Positions 55,559 through 63,888 of a stretch of 64,000 bases of DNA are shown in pieces. How positions within the stretch are numbered: the stretch's first letter is position 1; every line of letters begins with the position of its first letter. Location: contig NZ_WHSB02000019.1 in assembly GCF_010994755.1 (NCBI RefSeq), forward strand, positions 47,048 to 111,047. Reading direction: 5' to 3'. This DNA comes from Shinella lacus. GTDB taxonomy: Bacteria > Pseudomonadota > Alphaproteobacteria > Rhizobiales > Rhizobiaceae. The position numbers and the translations under genes are program-made. The notes below the pieces were generated by a model that had not been told where the DNA came from, ran no database searches, and saw nothing but the letters and a program-made list of their open reading frames with translations.

Positions 55559-55593
55559 AGAAACCCGCCGGCTCATCCGGCGGGTTTTTTGTT
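55559..55593. terminator. Bidirectional terminator shared by serA and the EamA gene
   Basis: AAACCCGCCGG-CTCAT-CCGGCGGGTTT followed by TTTG on the plus strand and CTTTTC on the minus strand. The stop codon of the minus-strand EamA gene (55573-55575) is in the loop, so the hairpin also encodes that protein's last residues. Confidence 0.92.
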
Positions 55594-56535
55594 GTCCTTC
55601 GGCCGGCCCCACTCGGCAATGGCGATGCCGCCGAGCACGAGGAGGAGGGCGACGACGTGGAAGGAGTAGAGCGTCTCGCCGATCAGCAGCACGGAGAGAA
55701 TGGTGCCGAAGACGGGGATGGCGTTGATGAAGAGGCCGGCCCGGTTGGCGCCGATCATCTCGACGCCGCGCACGTAAAGCACCTGCGAGAGCAGCGACGG
55801 GAAGATGCCGGCATAGAGCACGATCGCCCAGCCCGTCGTATCCGGGAAGATCGCAGCACCACGCGACAGTTCCCAGAAGAACAGCGGAATGGCGCTCAAG
55901 AGCGCGCCGAAGGCGGGGGCGGCAATGAAACTCTGCCAGTGCAACTCCGGCTTCCAGCGCAGCGACACGGTATAGGCGGCGTAGACGATGGCCGCGCAAA
56001 GCATCAGCGCATCGCCGAAGTTGAATTCCAGCTCCGCCAGTGCCGAGAATTCGCCATGAGCGGCTGTTACAAGCACGCCGATGAGCGTGACGCTGAAGCC
56101 GATGATCTGGGCGATGGAGGCCTGGATGCGGAACAGCACGAAGTTGAAGACGAAGATCAGCATGGGAATGCCGGCCTGCTCGATGACGGCATTGATGGCG
56201 CTGGTATAGCCGAGCGCGGTGTAGAGCAGGGCATTGAAGGCCGTGAAGCCGAAGATGCCGTAGAGCAGAAGCTGGAGCCAGTGCTTGCGGATCATCGGCC
56301 AGTCGCGCTTCACCTGCGGCATCATGAAGGCGAGGATGATGATGAGCGCGACGATCCAGCGATAGGTCGTCAGCACCATCGGGCTGACATGGCCGACCGC
56401 CAGTTTGCCCGCCACCGAGTTCGCGCCCCAGAAAAGGGCGGTGACGCTGAGATAGAAATAGGCTCTGCTGTTCAAGGCGGGGTGATCCGGACGGTGGAGG
56501 GAAGGGCGCGGGGTGCGTCGGCAGGCGGCCCACAT
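55573..56535 (-). CDS. EamA/DMT family transporter
   Basis: An inner-membrane protein of up to 320 residues with ten hydrophobic segments and two EamA repeats: AYFYLSVTALFWGANSVAGKLAVG, YGIFGFTAFNALLYTALGYTSAINA in the first half and CAAIVYAAYTVSLRW, AIPVFGTILSVLLIGETLYSFHVVALLLVLGGI in the second. Substrate unknown (metabolite exporter type). The first ~22 residues are unconserved; the true start could be a later codon close to NSRAYFYL. Convergent with serA, ending inside the shared terminator. Confidence 0.87.
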   Translation of the reverse strand: MWAACRRTPRPSLHRPDHPALNSRAYFYLSVTALFWGANSVAGKLAVGHVSPMVLTTYRWIVALIIILAFMMPQVKRDWPMIRKHWLQLLLYGIFGFTAFNALLYTALGYTSAINAVIEQAGIPMLIFVFNFVLFRIQASIAQIIGFSVTLIGVLVTAAHGEFSALAELEFNFGDALMLCAAIVYAAYTVSLRWKPELHWQSFIAAPAFGALLSAIPLFFWELSRGAAIFPDTTGWAIVLYAGIFPSLLSQVLYVRGVEMIGANRAGLFINAIPVFGTILSVLLIGETLYSFHVVALLLVLGGIAIAEWGRPKDNKKPAG

Positions 56536-56677
56536 AAGGCGAAAAAGCGCGGAATGTCATGTAAAAAGCGGATTGTGGCCGTCATAACAGGGTCGCATTC
56601 CCAAAGACAACACAGTATAGATGCGCGGGTTTGTGTCAGGCACGCGGCTATCCGCTTGCGAATACGGGAAAGATGAA

Positions 56678-57973
56678 ATGACGAACGTCGTGGTGGTCGG
56701 ATCGCAATGGGGTGACGAAGGCAAGGGCAAGATTGTCGACTGGCTTTCCGAACGCGCGGATGTCATCGTCCGCTATCAGGGCGGCCACAATGCGGGTCAT
56801 ACCCTGGTTATCGATGGTGTCAGCTACAAGCTGGCGCTGCTGCCGTCTGGCCTCGTGCGCGGCAAGCTCAGCGTCATTGGCAACGGCGTCGTCGTCGATC
56901 CCCATCACTTCGTCGCCGAAATCGAGAAGCTGCGCGCCCAAGGCGTGAACATCACGCCGGAAATCCTGCGCATTGCCGACAACGCACCGCTCATCCTGTC
57001 CCTGCACCGTGATCTGGACGGTTTCCGTGAAGATGCCGCCTCCAACAGCGGCACGAAGATCGGCACGACACGGCGCGGCATCGGCCCCGCCTATGAAGAC
57101 AAGGTCGGCCGCCGCGCCATCCGCGCCATCGATCTGGCCGACAGGGACGCGCTGCCGGCGAAGATCGACCGGCTGCTGACCCATCACAACGCGCTGCGCC
57201 GCGGCCTCGGCCTGGCGGAAATCTCGGTGGAATCGATCGAGAAGGAACTGATGGAAGTCGCCGACCGGGTGCTGCCTTATGTCGACCAGGTCTGGCGCAT
57301 CCTCGACGATCACCGCAAGGCCGGTTCCCGCATCCTCTTCGAAGGAGCGCAGGGCGCGCTGCTCGACAACGACCACGGCACCTATCCCTTCGTGACCTCG
57401 TCCAACACGGTCGCGGGTCAGGCCGCTGCCGGCTCCGGCCTCGGCCCGACGGCGATCGGTTATGTGCTCGGCATCACCAAGGCCTACACGACCCGCGTTG
57501 GCGAGGGGCCGTTCCCGTGCGAGCTCGACGACGAGATCGGCAAGCACCTTTCGACCGTCGGCCGCGAAGTCGGCGTCAATACCGGCCGTCCGCGCCGCTG
57601 CGGCTGGTTCGATTCGGTTCTCGTGCGCCAGACCGTGAAGACCTCCGGCATCACGGGCATCGCGCTCACGAAGCTCGACGTTTTGGATGGTCTCGACGAG
57701 TTGAAGATCTGCGTCGCCTACAAGCTCGACGGCAAGGAAATCGACTATCTTCCGGCAAGCCAGGGCCAGCAGGCCCGCGTCGAGCCGGTCTATATCACGC
57801 TCGAAGGCTGGAAGGAATCGACGGTCGGCGCGCGCAGCTGGGCGGACCTGCCGGCCCAGGCAATCAAATATGTACGACAGGTCGAAGAGCTGATCGGCGC
57901 GCCCGTCGCCCTGCTTTCGACCAGTCCGGAGCGGGAGGACACGATACTTGTGACCGACCCGTTTGAGGACTAA
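56678..57973 (+). CDS. purA: Adenylosuccinate synthetase
   Basis: Joins IMP and aspartate with GTP on the way to AMP. The 431-residue protein begins [25 protein letters not shown] (the GTP-binding P-loop), then [51 protein letters not shown] and [12 protein letters not shown]. The start follows GGGAAAGATGAA; an upstream in-frame ATG is not conserved. Normal length. The next gene begins 69 bases later. Confidence 0.98.
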   Translation: MTNVVVVGSQWGDEGKGKIVDWLSERADVIVRYQGGHNAGHTLVIDGVSYKLALLPSGLVRGKLSVIGNGVVVDPHHFVAEIEKLRAQGVNITPEILRIADNAPLILSLHRDLDGFREDAASNSGTKIGTTRRGIGPAYEDKVGRRAIRAIDLADRDALPAKIDRLLTHHNALRRGLGLAEISVESIEKELMEVADRVLPYVDQVWRILDDHRKAGSRILFEGAQGALLDNDHGTYPFVTSSNTVAGQAAAGSGLGPTAIGYVLGITKAYTTRVGEGPFPCELDDEIGKHLSTVGREVGVNTGRPRRCGWFDSVLVRQTVKTSGITGIALTKLDVLDGLDELKICVAYKLDGKEIDYLPASQGQQARVEPVYITLEGWKESTVGARSWADLPAQAIKYVRQVEELIGAPVALLSTSPEREDTILVTDPFED

Positions 57974-58042
57974 TCTCAAGCTCAACACCAGTTCCGTGAC
58001 GTATTCCAATGAGATAGCGAGCGGACACGACGGAAAGTTCTG

Positions 58043-60205
58043 ATGGCGGATTTTGTAGCAGTCATTCGGAGGGCCGTGGACGGCCTCTCGGACAATAATG
58101 CCGAGATGCGGCAGAAGGTTTACGAGAAGGCGCGCGGTGCTGTGCGCCGGCAACTCGAATCCATGAACCCGCGCCCTTCCGATGACCTGGTGAAACGTCA
58201 GCTCGACAAGCTCGAAGCGGCGATCGACAGCGTCGAGATCGACCATGCCGAGGCGCTTCCCGCCGACGATGTTGCACCGGAACCCGTCGAGGATGTCGTC
58301 CAGCCGGAGCCGGTGGCGGAAGAACCCGTCCCCGTCGACGAGCCGGAAGAGGTGGTCGCGGAAGCCGAACCGGAGCAGCACAACGAACCGGTCGAGCATG
58401 TCCACGAGGCCGTGCCGGTCGAGCCGGTGATCGAAGACGAGCCGGTTGCCGAAACCCCCGTCGAGCCCGAGCCGGTTGTCGAGGAAGAGCGCGTCGCGGA
58501 CGAGCCGCAGCCGGTTGCAGCCGAGGCGCATAGCGAGCCGTCCTGGCATGTCGAGGCCGCGCCCGCCGACGATTACGTGCCTTCCTGGCAGGAGCCGGAG
58601 CCGGATCGCCCCGTGGAAGCCGAAGCGGTGGAGACCGTCGCGGCCGTGGAGCCGGAGGCCCGGGTCTACCCGGTCCACGACGAGAAGCTGCCCGAAGCCG
58701 AGCCGGTCGCGGATGCCCGCATGCCCTCGGCGGAAGCCCAGTGGAACTGGAACGAGGCCGCCCCCGTCGCGGTCGAGGTGGAGCAACACGAGCCGACGCC
58801 GGCGGTTGCCAGCGATCCGCTCGCCTGGGACTGGCCGGACGACAAGGCTGCCCAGCCGGAAGCCGAGCGCGAAAAAACCGCCAAGAGCCCGGAATGGGGC
58901 GATCTCGACGACCTTCTCGGCCATACGCCGAAGGCTGGCGTCGCTGCCGCATCCACCGTGGCGGCGGCCACCACTGCCGAAGCCGCATCGTCCACGCCCG
59001 CTTTCGAGCCGGCCCGCGCGCCGCAGCGCTCCTTCCGCGCCGAGCCGCGCAAGTCGCGTATCAATCTTGGCGCGCTTGCCGCCGTGATCGCGCTCATCGC
59101 TATCGTCGGCGGTGTGGGTGCCGGCTACTGGTTCAACCGCGATACCGTCAACGGCTGGGTCAACGAGCGTATCGCCTCGTTCACCGCGCCTTCGACCGAG
59201 ACGCCGGCCGAAACCCAGCAGCAGACCAACGACACCGCCGAAGGCGGCCGCAACCTGCCGGCCAACACCACGCCGGCCGACACGGCCGAGACGACGGACA
59301 ATGCCGCCGGCACGACCACGCCGAACACCGAGGTGGCCTCCGCCACGCCGACGGGCAACGGCAAGTTCACCCAGCGCCTGCTGACGGATGGCACCGAAGT
59401 CGACGAAGGCCCGGCAGCAGCGCTGGACGGCGCAACGCCGGAAGAGGGCAAGTCCGTTGCCGCCCAGTCGACGGAAACCGCAGGTGTGGTGACCGAGGAC
59501 GGCGCGGCCGCTGCCGGCACCACCGGCACCGGGACGACCACGACGGACGGCACGACGCAGACGCCGGCCGGCACCACCGGCACCGCGACCACGACGGACA
59601 CGCAGACACCCGCGACCACCGGCGAGCAGCCGGCCGCCATCGGCGTTACGCAGAAAATGTTCCTCTATGAGGAGCGCCTCGGCCAGACGGCGCCGACGGC
59701 GATCGAAGGCACGGTCGCCTGGTCGAGCGCGGAAGAATCGCCGGGCGGCGAGGCCAAGGCCGAGCCGGTGGTGCGCGCGCAGATCAACGTGCCCTCCAAG
59801 GGCCTGACCGCGCTGATCACCTTCCGCCGCAACGGCGACCGGTCCCTGCCGGCAAGCCATCTCGTCGAGCTCGTCTTCTCGCTGCCGGAGAATTTCGAAG
59901 GCGGCGGCATCGAGAGCGTGCAGCGCGTGGCGATGAAGCGGACCGAGCAGGACCGCGGCGATGCGCTGATCGCGGTGCCGGCGAAGATCACCGACGACTT
60001 CCACATGATCGCGCTCAACGACTTCCCGGAGGCGATCGCCAAGAACACCGAACTGTTGCGCACGCGTAGCTGGATCGACATTCCTATCACCTACCGCAAC
60101 GGCCGGCGCGCGCTGATGACGCTCGACAAGGGCACGGCGGGCACGGAAGCCTTCGACACTGTGATGAAGGCCTGGGCGACGCTCGGCGCCGCCGGCAGCC
60201 AGTAA
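58043..60205 (+). CDS. Large single-span membrane protein of unknown function (720 residues)
   Basis: Residues 1-70 form a charged helical domain (MADFVAVIRRAVDGLSDNNAEMRQKVYEKARG.. with RRQLESMNPRPSDDLVKRQLDKLEAAI). Residues about 75-270 are Glu/Pro/Val-rich and disordered. A membrane helix sits at about 345-365 (LGALAAVIALIAIVGGVGAGYWF). Then a Thr/Ala/Gly-rich spacer (to ~530), and a folded C-terminal domain (TQKMFLYEERLGQTAPTAIEGTVAW, VRAQINVPSKGLTALITFRRN, SWIDIPITYRNGRRALMTLDKG). The N-terminus should be cytoplasmic, the C-terminus periplasmic. I recognise no characterised family. Confidence 0.85.
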   Translation: MADFVAVIRRAVDGLSDNNAEMRQKVYEKARGAVRRQLESMNPRPSDDLVKRQLDKLEAAIDSVEIDHAEALPADDVAPEPVEDVVQPEPVAEEPVPVDEPEEVVAEAEPEQHNEPVEHVHEAVPVEPVIEDEPVAETPVEPEPVVEEERVADEPQPVAAEAHSEPSWHVEAAPADDYVPSWQEPEPDRPVEAEAVETVAAVEPEARVYPVHDEKLPEAEPVADARMPSAEAQWNWNEAAPVAVEVEQHEPTPAVASDPLAWDWPDDKAAQPEAEREKTAKSPEWGDLDDLLGHTPKAGVAAASTVAAATTAEAASSTPAFEPARAPQRSFRAEPRKSRINLGALAAVIALIAIVGGVGAGYWFNRDTVNGWVNERIASFTAPSTETPAETQQQTNDTAEGGRNLPANTTPADTAETTDNAAGTTTPNTEVASATPTGNGKFTQRLLTDGTEVDEGPAAALDGATPEEGKSVAAQSTETAGVVTEDGAAAAGTTGTGTTTTDGTTQTPAGTTGTATTTDTQTPATTGEQPAAIGVTQKMFLYEERLGQTAPTAIEGTVAWSSAEESPGGEAKAEPVVRAQINVPSKGLTALITFRRNGDRSLPASHLVELVFSLPENFEGGGIESVQRVAMKRTEQDRGDALIAVPAKITDDFHMIALNDFPEAIAKNTELLRTRSWIDIPITYRNGRRALMTLDKGTAGTEAFDTVMKAWATLGAAGSQ

Positions 60206-60224
60206 GGCCGTTCGCTTCTCACAA

Positions 60225-60257
60225 CAAAAAAGGCCCGGCAGCGATGCCGGGCCTTTT
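60225..60257. terminator. Bidirectional terminator between the unknown membrane protein and rpoH
   Basis: AAAAAAGGCCCGGCA-GCGA-TGCCGGGCCTTTT: strong stem with A and T runs, between convergent genes. Confidence 0.93.
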
Positions 60258-60278
60258 CGTTTGGACTATCGCTTCGCC

Positions 60279-61184
60279 TCAGGCGTCTTCGATGACGCGC
60301 ACGGCGCGGGCCTGTTCGGCCGCGTATTTCTGCACGGCTTCCTGCACCTTCTCGAAGGCGCGGACCTCGATCTGGCGCACGCGCTCGCGGCTGATGTCGA
60401 ACTCGGACGACAGTTCTTCCAGCGTCACCGGATCCTCCGCGAGGCGGCGGGCCTCGAAGATGCGGCGTTCGCGGTCGTTCAGCACGCCCATGGCGCGCGC
60501 CAGCATGGCGCGGCGGGTGCCCAGCTCGTCCTGCTCGATCAGCGTCTGTTCCTGGCTGTCATGGTCGTCGACGAGCCAATCCTGCCACTGGCCGGATTCG
60601 CCTTCGCCGGCCTTGATGGGCGCGTTGAGCGACGCATCGCCGGTGAGGCGCTGGTTCATCGAGACGACTTCGTCTTCCGAAACCTTCAGCTTGGTCGCGA
60701 TTTCCTTGACCTGGTCGGGCTTCAGATCGCCGTCGTTGATCGCCTGGATCTTGCTTTTCATGCGGCGCAGGTTGAAGAACAGGCGCTTCTGGTTGGCAGT
60801 CGTGCCCATCTTCACCAGCGACCACGAACGCAGGATATATTCCTGGATCGAAGCCTTGATCCACCACATGGCATAGGTCGCCAGACGGAAGCCGCGTTCC
60901 GGGTCGAACTTCTTGACGGCCTGCATCAGGCCGACATTGCCCTCGGAAACGACTTCGCCGATCGGCAGGCCGTAGCCGCGATAGCCCATGGCGATCTTGG
61001 CCACGAGCCGGAGATGGCTGGTGACGAGCTCATGCGCCGCGGTGCGGTCGCCGTGCTCCTGGTAACGCTTGGCGAGCATGTATTCCTGCTGCGGCTCAAG
61101 CATTGGAAACTTGCGGATTTCATCGAGATAGCGGTTGAGACCACCTTCTCCGGCCGTGATCGACGGCAGCGTATTGCGGGCCAT
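60279..61184 (-). CDS. rpoH: RNA polymerase heat-shock sigma factor RpoH (sigma-32)
   Basis: A 301-residue sigma-70-family factor. Region 2: SHLRLVAKIAMGYRGYGLPIGEVVSEGNVGLMQAVKKFDPERGFRLATYAMWWIKASIQEYIL; the RpoH box QKRLFFNLRRMKSKI is diagnostic of sigma-32. Region 4 ends ISRERVRQIEVRAFEKVQEAV. It directs heat-shock genes such as chaperones and FtsH. Rhizobia usually carry two rpoH genes; which one this is cannot be told. The leader contains a hairpin and a sigma-70-like promoter. Confidence 0.96.
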   Translation of the reverse strand: MARNTLPSITAGEGGLNRYLDEIRKFPMLEPQQEYMLAKRYQEHGDRTAAHELVTSHLRLVAKIAMGYRGYGLPIGEVVSEGNVGLMQAVKKFDPERGFRLATYAMWWIKASIQEYILRSWSLVKMGTTANQKRLFFNLRRMKSKIQAINDGDLKPDQVKEIATKLKVSEDEVVSMNQRLTGDASLNAPIKAGEGESGQWQDWLVDDHDSQEQTLIEQDELGTRRAMLARAMGVLNDRERRIFEARRLAEDPVTLEELSSEFDISRERVRQIEVRAFEKVQEAVQKYAAEQARAVRVIEDA

Positions 61185-61308
61185 TCAGCACCCCTTTCTG
61201 AAGCGGCTTCCATTCGGCAAGCCTTGGTACGGAGCACGATCCTCTGAAACCGGATCCCCGTCAGCAACCATGCTCCCCAGTGGGTCATGGCGACCCCACT
61301 GAGTGTAC

Positions 61309-61337
61309 AGATAGGTATGGCGAAACAATGGTTCAAG
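61309..61337 (-). promoter_or_regulatory. Candidate rpoH promoter
   Basis: On the minus strand TTGAAC, 17 bases, TATCTG: sigma-70-like. The resulting ~120-base leader contains an imperfect hairpin CAGTGGGTC / GACCCCACTG (61278-61303). The rest of the 241-base gap to rluD holds no gene. Confidence 0.55.
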
Positions 61338-61425
61338 CGTCCGCGAGTTTCACGGATACGTGAAAGCGGGCCGGGCGAAGCGGATTTTTCGATACATTCC
61401 CAAGGTGGGGTTTTGTACCCGGAAA

Positions 61426-62469
61426 TCAAGGCTTGGTGGTATTTTCCACTGCGCGCAGCGCCAAAATCAGTCGTTCGAGATCCTCCGGCGGCGGCGCTTC
61501 GAAATGCATGGTCTCGCCGGTGGCGGGATGCTCGAACTGCAGCATGAAGGCGTGCAGCGCCTGCCGGCGGAAACCGTTGACGACGTTGCGCGCCTCGTCC
61601 GGCAGGCGGTTCGCCTTGGTCTTGAAGGCGGCGCCATATTCCGGGTCGCCGACCAGCGGGTGGCCGATGTGCGCCATGTGCACGCGAATCTGGTGCGTGC
61701 GGCCGGTTTCCAGATGGCATTCCACGAGGGAGGCGAGGCTGGTGGCATCGGGGGTTTCGCCATAGCGTTCCACCACTTCGTAATGGGTGATGGCCTCGCG
61801 GGCGTCATCGGCGTCCTCGCGCTTCACGGCGCGCTTGGTGCGGTCGTTGCCGCGGCCGAGCGGTGCGTCGATCGTGCCCTTCAGCTGGCGGGGGCGGCCC
61901 CAGACGACCGCCTGGTAGGCGCGCTCCAGCGGGCCGGTGCGGCCGTGGTCGGCGAACTGGTCGGAGAGGTGTCGGTGCGCGGCGTCATTCTTGGCGACGA
62001 CCATGACGCCGCTCGTCTCCTTGTCGAGCCGGTGCACGATGCCCGGACGGCGCACGCCGCCGATCCCGGAAAGGGTTTTGCCGCAATGGTGAATGAGCGC
62101 GTTGACCAGCGTGCCGGTCCAGTTTCCGGCGCCGGGATGCACGACGAGGCCAGCCGGTTTCACCAGCACGATCAGGTCGTCATCCTCGTAGAGCACGTCG
62201 ATCGGGATGTCCTCGGCCTGCGGCTCGGGATCGCGCGGTTCCGGCAGGGCGATCTCGACGCGGTCGCCGGGATGGACTTTGCGCTTCGGCTCGCCGACCG
62301 CCGTTCCGTTGACCAGCACGGCCCCTTCCTCGATCAGCGCCTTGATGCGATTGCGCGAAAAATCGCCCGCAAGCGTGGCCGCAAGCCAGGCGTCGATGCG
62401 TCCTTCGGCGTCTTCCGGCACCGTCAGGACTTTTCTTGTCGCCTCGGCTTCTTTAAAGGGGTCGGTCAT
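61426..62469 (-). CDS. rluD: RluA-family 23S rRNA pseudouridine synthase (RluD-like)
   Basis: Isomerises uridines in 23S rRNA. The 347-residue protein has an N-terminal S4 RNA-binding domain (GRIDAWLAATLAGDFSRNRIKALIEEGAVLVNG), the catalytic Asp motif GIVHRLDKETSGVMVVAKND, and the C-terminal ETGRTHQIRVHMAHIGHPLVGDPEYG. The S4 domain and length favour RluD over RluA or RluC, but the exact target uridines are not provable. Divergent from the 62507 gene with 37 bases between start codons, so they share a control region. Confidence 0.92.
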   Translation of the reverse strand: MTDPFKEAEATRKVLTVPEDAEGRIDAWLAATLAGDFSRNRIKALIEEGAVLVNGTAVGEPKRKVHPGDRVEIALPEPRDPEPQAEDIPIDVLYEDDDLIVLVKPAGLVVHPGAGNWTGTLVNALIHHCGKTLSGIGGVRRPGIVHRLDKETSGVMVVAKNDAAHRHLSDQFADHGRTGPLERAYQAVVWGRPRQLKGTIDAPLGRGNDRTKRAVKREDADDAREAITHYEVVERYGETPDATSLASLVECHLETGRTHQIRVHMAHIGHPLVGDPEYGAAFKTKANRLPDEARNVVNGFRRQALHAFMLQFEHPATGETMHFEAPPPEDLERLILALRAVENTTKP

Positions 62470-62506
62470 CGTTCAACTCAGCTCATTGCCGGAAGGTCGC
62501 CTTGCC

Positions 62507-62893
62507 ATGTCCAACATCGAAAACGACGATCAGGAAGACAAGCCGCTCGACCCGGTGATGGAAAACGTCCGTCGCAAGATGATGCGCCTGCAACTGGTCT
62601 CGGGCGGCATCATGCTTTTGATGTTCATGGCGGTGCTTGCGGCCATTGTCTACAAGATCAACACGCGCGAAAGCAAGCCGGAAGCGGCCGTCGCCGGCGG
62701 CGTTGCCGTGCCGAGCGATGCGCCGGTCAAGGCGACCGCGACGCTGCCCGATGGTTTCGCCGTCTCTGCCGTGTCGCAGTCGGCCGGCCAGATCCTATTC
62801 TACGGCGTGATGGCGGACGGCGTGCGCAAGGCCTTCCTCTTCGACATCGCGGCAAGCCGCATCGTCGCCGAGATCGACGTCAAGGGCAACTGA
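62507..62893 (+). CDS. Small single-span membrane protein (DUF6476-like)
   Basis: A 128-residue protein: acidic N-terminus (MSNIENDDQEDKPLDPVME), a basic stretch (VRRKMMRLQ), one membrane helix (VSGGIMLLMFMAVLAAIVYKI), then a small beta-rich periplasmic domain (ATLPDGFAVSAVSQSAGQILFYGVMADGVRKAFLFDIAASRIVAEI). It resembles alphaproteobacterial proteins labelled DUF6476, from memory. Function unknown. GGAAGG lies 11-16 bases before the ATG. The methyltransferase gene begins 6 bases after its stop, so they are cotranscribed. Confidence 0.8.
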   Translation: MSNIENDDQEDKPLDPVMENVRRKMMRLQLVSGGIMLLMFMAVLAAIVYKINTRESKPEAAVAGGVAVPSDAPVKATATLPDGFAVSAVSQSAGQILFYGVMADGVRKAFLFDIAASRIVAEIDVKGN

Positions 62894-62899
62894 TCCGCC

Positions 62900-63724
62900 A
62901 TGGCGGCCGAACCGCTCCGTATCGACGATGCTGGCGATCCGCGCATCGCTGGCTTCGTCTCGATCCGCGAGCGCGATCTCACGGGCCGCGACGGCCTGTT
63001 CATTGCCGAGGGCACGGTGGTGCTGCGCATGCTCGGCAGCGCGCCGGCGCGGCAAAACGGCTTTGCCGCGGAGGCAATCCTGCTTCTTGAAAGCCGTGTC
63101 GCGGGCGTCGCCGAGGTGCTCGCCTCCTTTCCGGAGACCGTGCCGGTCTATGTCGCCGCGGCGCCCGTCTTCGATGCGATTGCCGGGTTCAACATGCATC
63201 GCGGCGTGCTGGCGCTCGGCCGCAAGCCGGCGCAGGCGGCGGCGCTGCTGCCATCACTGCCGGAAACGAGCCTTGTGCTCGCCGGCTGCGGCCTCTCCAA
63301 CCATGACAATGTCGGCTCGATCTTCCGCAATGCCGCCGCCTTCGGCGCGGATGCGGTGTTTCTAGACGAGACGAGCTGCGATCCGCTTTACCGCAAGGCG
63401 ATCCGGGTTTCCGTCGGCTCCGTGCTGACAGTGCCGTTTTCCCGCGGGCTCGCTGCCGAGGCGATGCTGCGGGGCCTGGCCGAGGCGGGCTACGAGATCT
63501 GGGGTCTTTCGCCGCGCGGTGCGGTGCCGGTGGGGGAAATCCCGGCGGCGCGGCGCATCGCGCTGGTGCTCGGCACGGAAGGCGAGGGGTTGCCGGAAAC
63601 CATCCTGTCCTCCTTCCGCACGGCGCGCATTCCGCAACGGCCGGGGCTGGACAGCCTCAATGTCGCGACGGCGAGTGGCATCGCGCTTTACCAGATTGCG
63701 CTCACCATGGGGCGTGTCGCCTAG
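62900..63724 (+). CDS. TrmH-family (SpoU) RNA methyltransferase
   Basis: A 274-residue SAM-dependent 2'-O-methyltransferase with a trefoil knot. The N-terminal substrate-binding part has GLFIAEGTVVLRMLGSA. The SPOUT domain shows LVLAGCGLSNHDNVGSIFRNAAAFGADAVFLDETSCDPLYRKAIRVSVGSVLTVPF, LVLGTEGEGLPETIL and LDSLNVATASGIALYQI, the three family motifs. Targets (tRNA or rRNA) unknown. ATG or a close alternative; the start at 62900 is 6 bases behind the previous gene. Its stop overlaps the small minus-strand frame. Confidence 0.93.
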   Translation: MAAEPLRIDDAGDPRIAGFVSIRERDLTGRDGLFIAEGTVVLRMLGSAPARQNGFAAEAILLLESRVAGVAEVLASFPETVPVYVAAAPVFDAIAGFNMHRGVLALGRKPAQAAALLPSLPETSLVLAGCGLSNHDNVGSIFRNAAAFGADAVFLDETSCDPLYRKAIRVSVGSVLTVPFSRGLAAEAMLRGLAEAGYEIWGLSPRGAVPVGEIPAARRIALVLGTEGEGLPETILSSFRTARIPQRPGLDSLNVATASGIALYQIALTMGRVA

Positions 63725-63888
63725 CAGCGCACGCCGTCCCACAATTCGTTCGGTGAGCCGGTCTGATCCTGCCATTTTCCGGTAAAGCCGCTGTAATCCC
63801 GCCTGATGGTGATGAAGAGCTTGCCGGTTCCGTACATGTCGCGCCAGTCGAGCCGGCGGTCGAGGCCCTTGCCAGGGGGAGTGTTCAT
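63721..63888 (-). CDS. Candidate 55-residue protein or gene remnant beside an IS tail
   Basis: Reading on the minus strand from ATG at 63888 gives 55 codons: MNTPPGKGLDRRLDW, then RDMYGTGKLFITIRRDYSGF and TGKWQDQTGSPNELWDGVRC, stop TAG. The aromatic-rich sequence looks like a real protein rather than random frame. Its ATG overlaps the stop TGA of the transposase-like frame (ATGA). It may be an IS-coupled small gene, or the 3' remnant of a gene cut by the IS. No family recognised. Confidence 0.45.
   Translation of the reverse strand: MNTPPGKGLDRRLDWRDMYGTGKLFITIRRDYSGFTGKWQDQTGSPNELWDGVRC

Noticed and set aside
56648..60004. A 1118-codon minus-strand open frame opposite purA and the unknown membrane protein gene
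   Set aside because: Composition is Arg/Gly/Leu-rich antisense of GC-rich codons; purA on the other strand is certain, and the frame has no domain.
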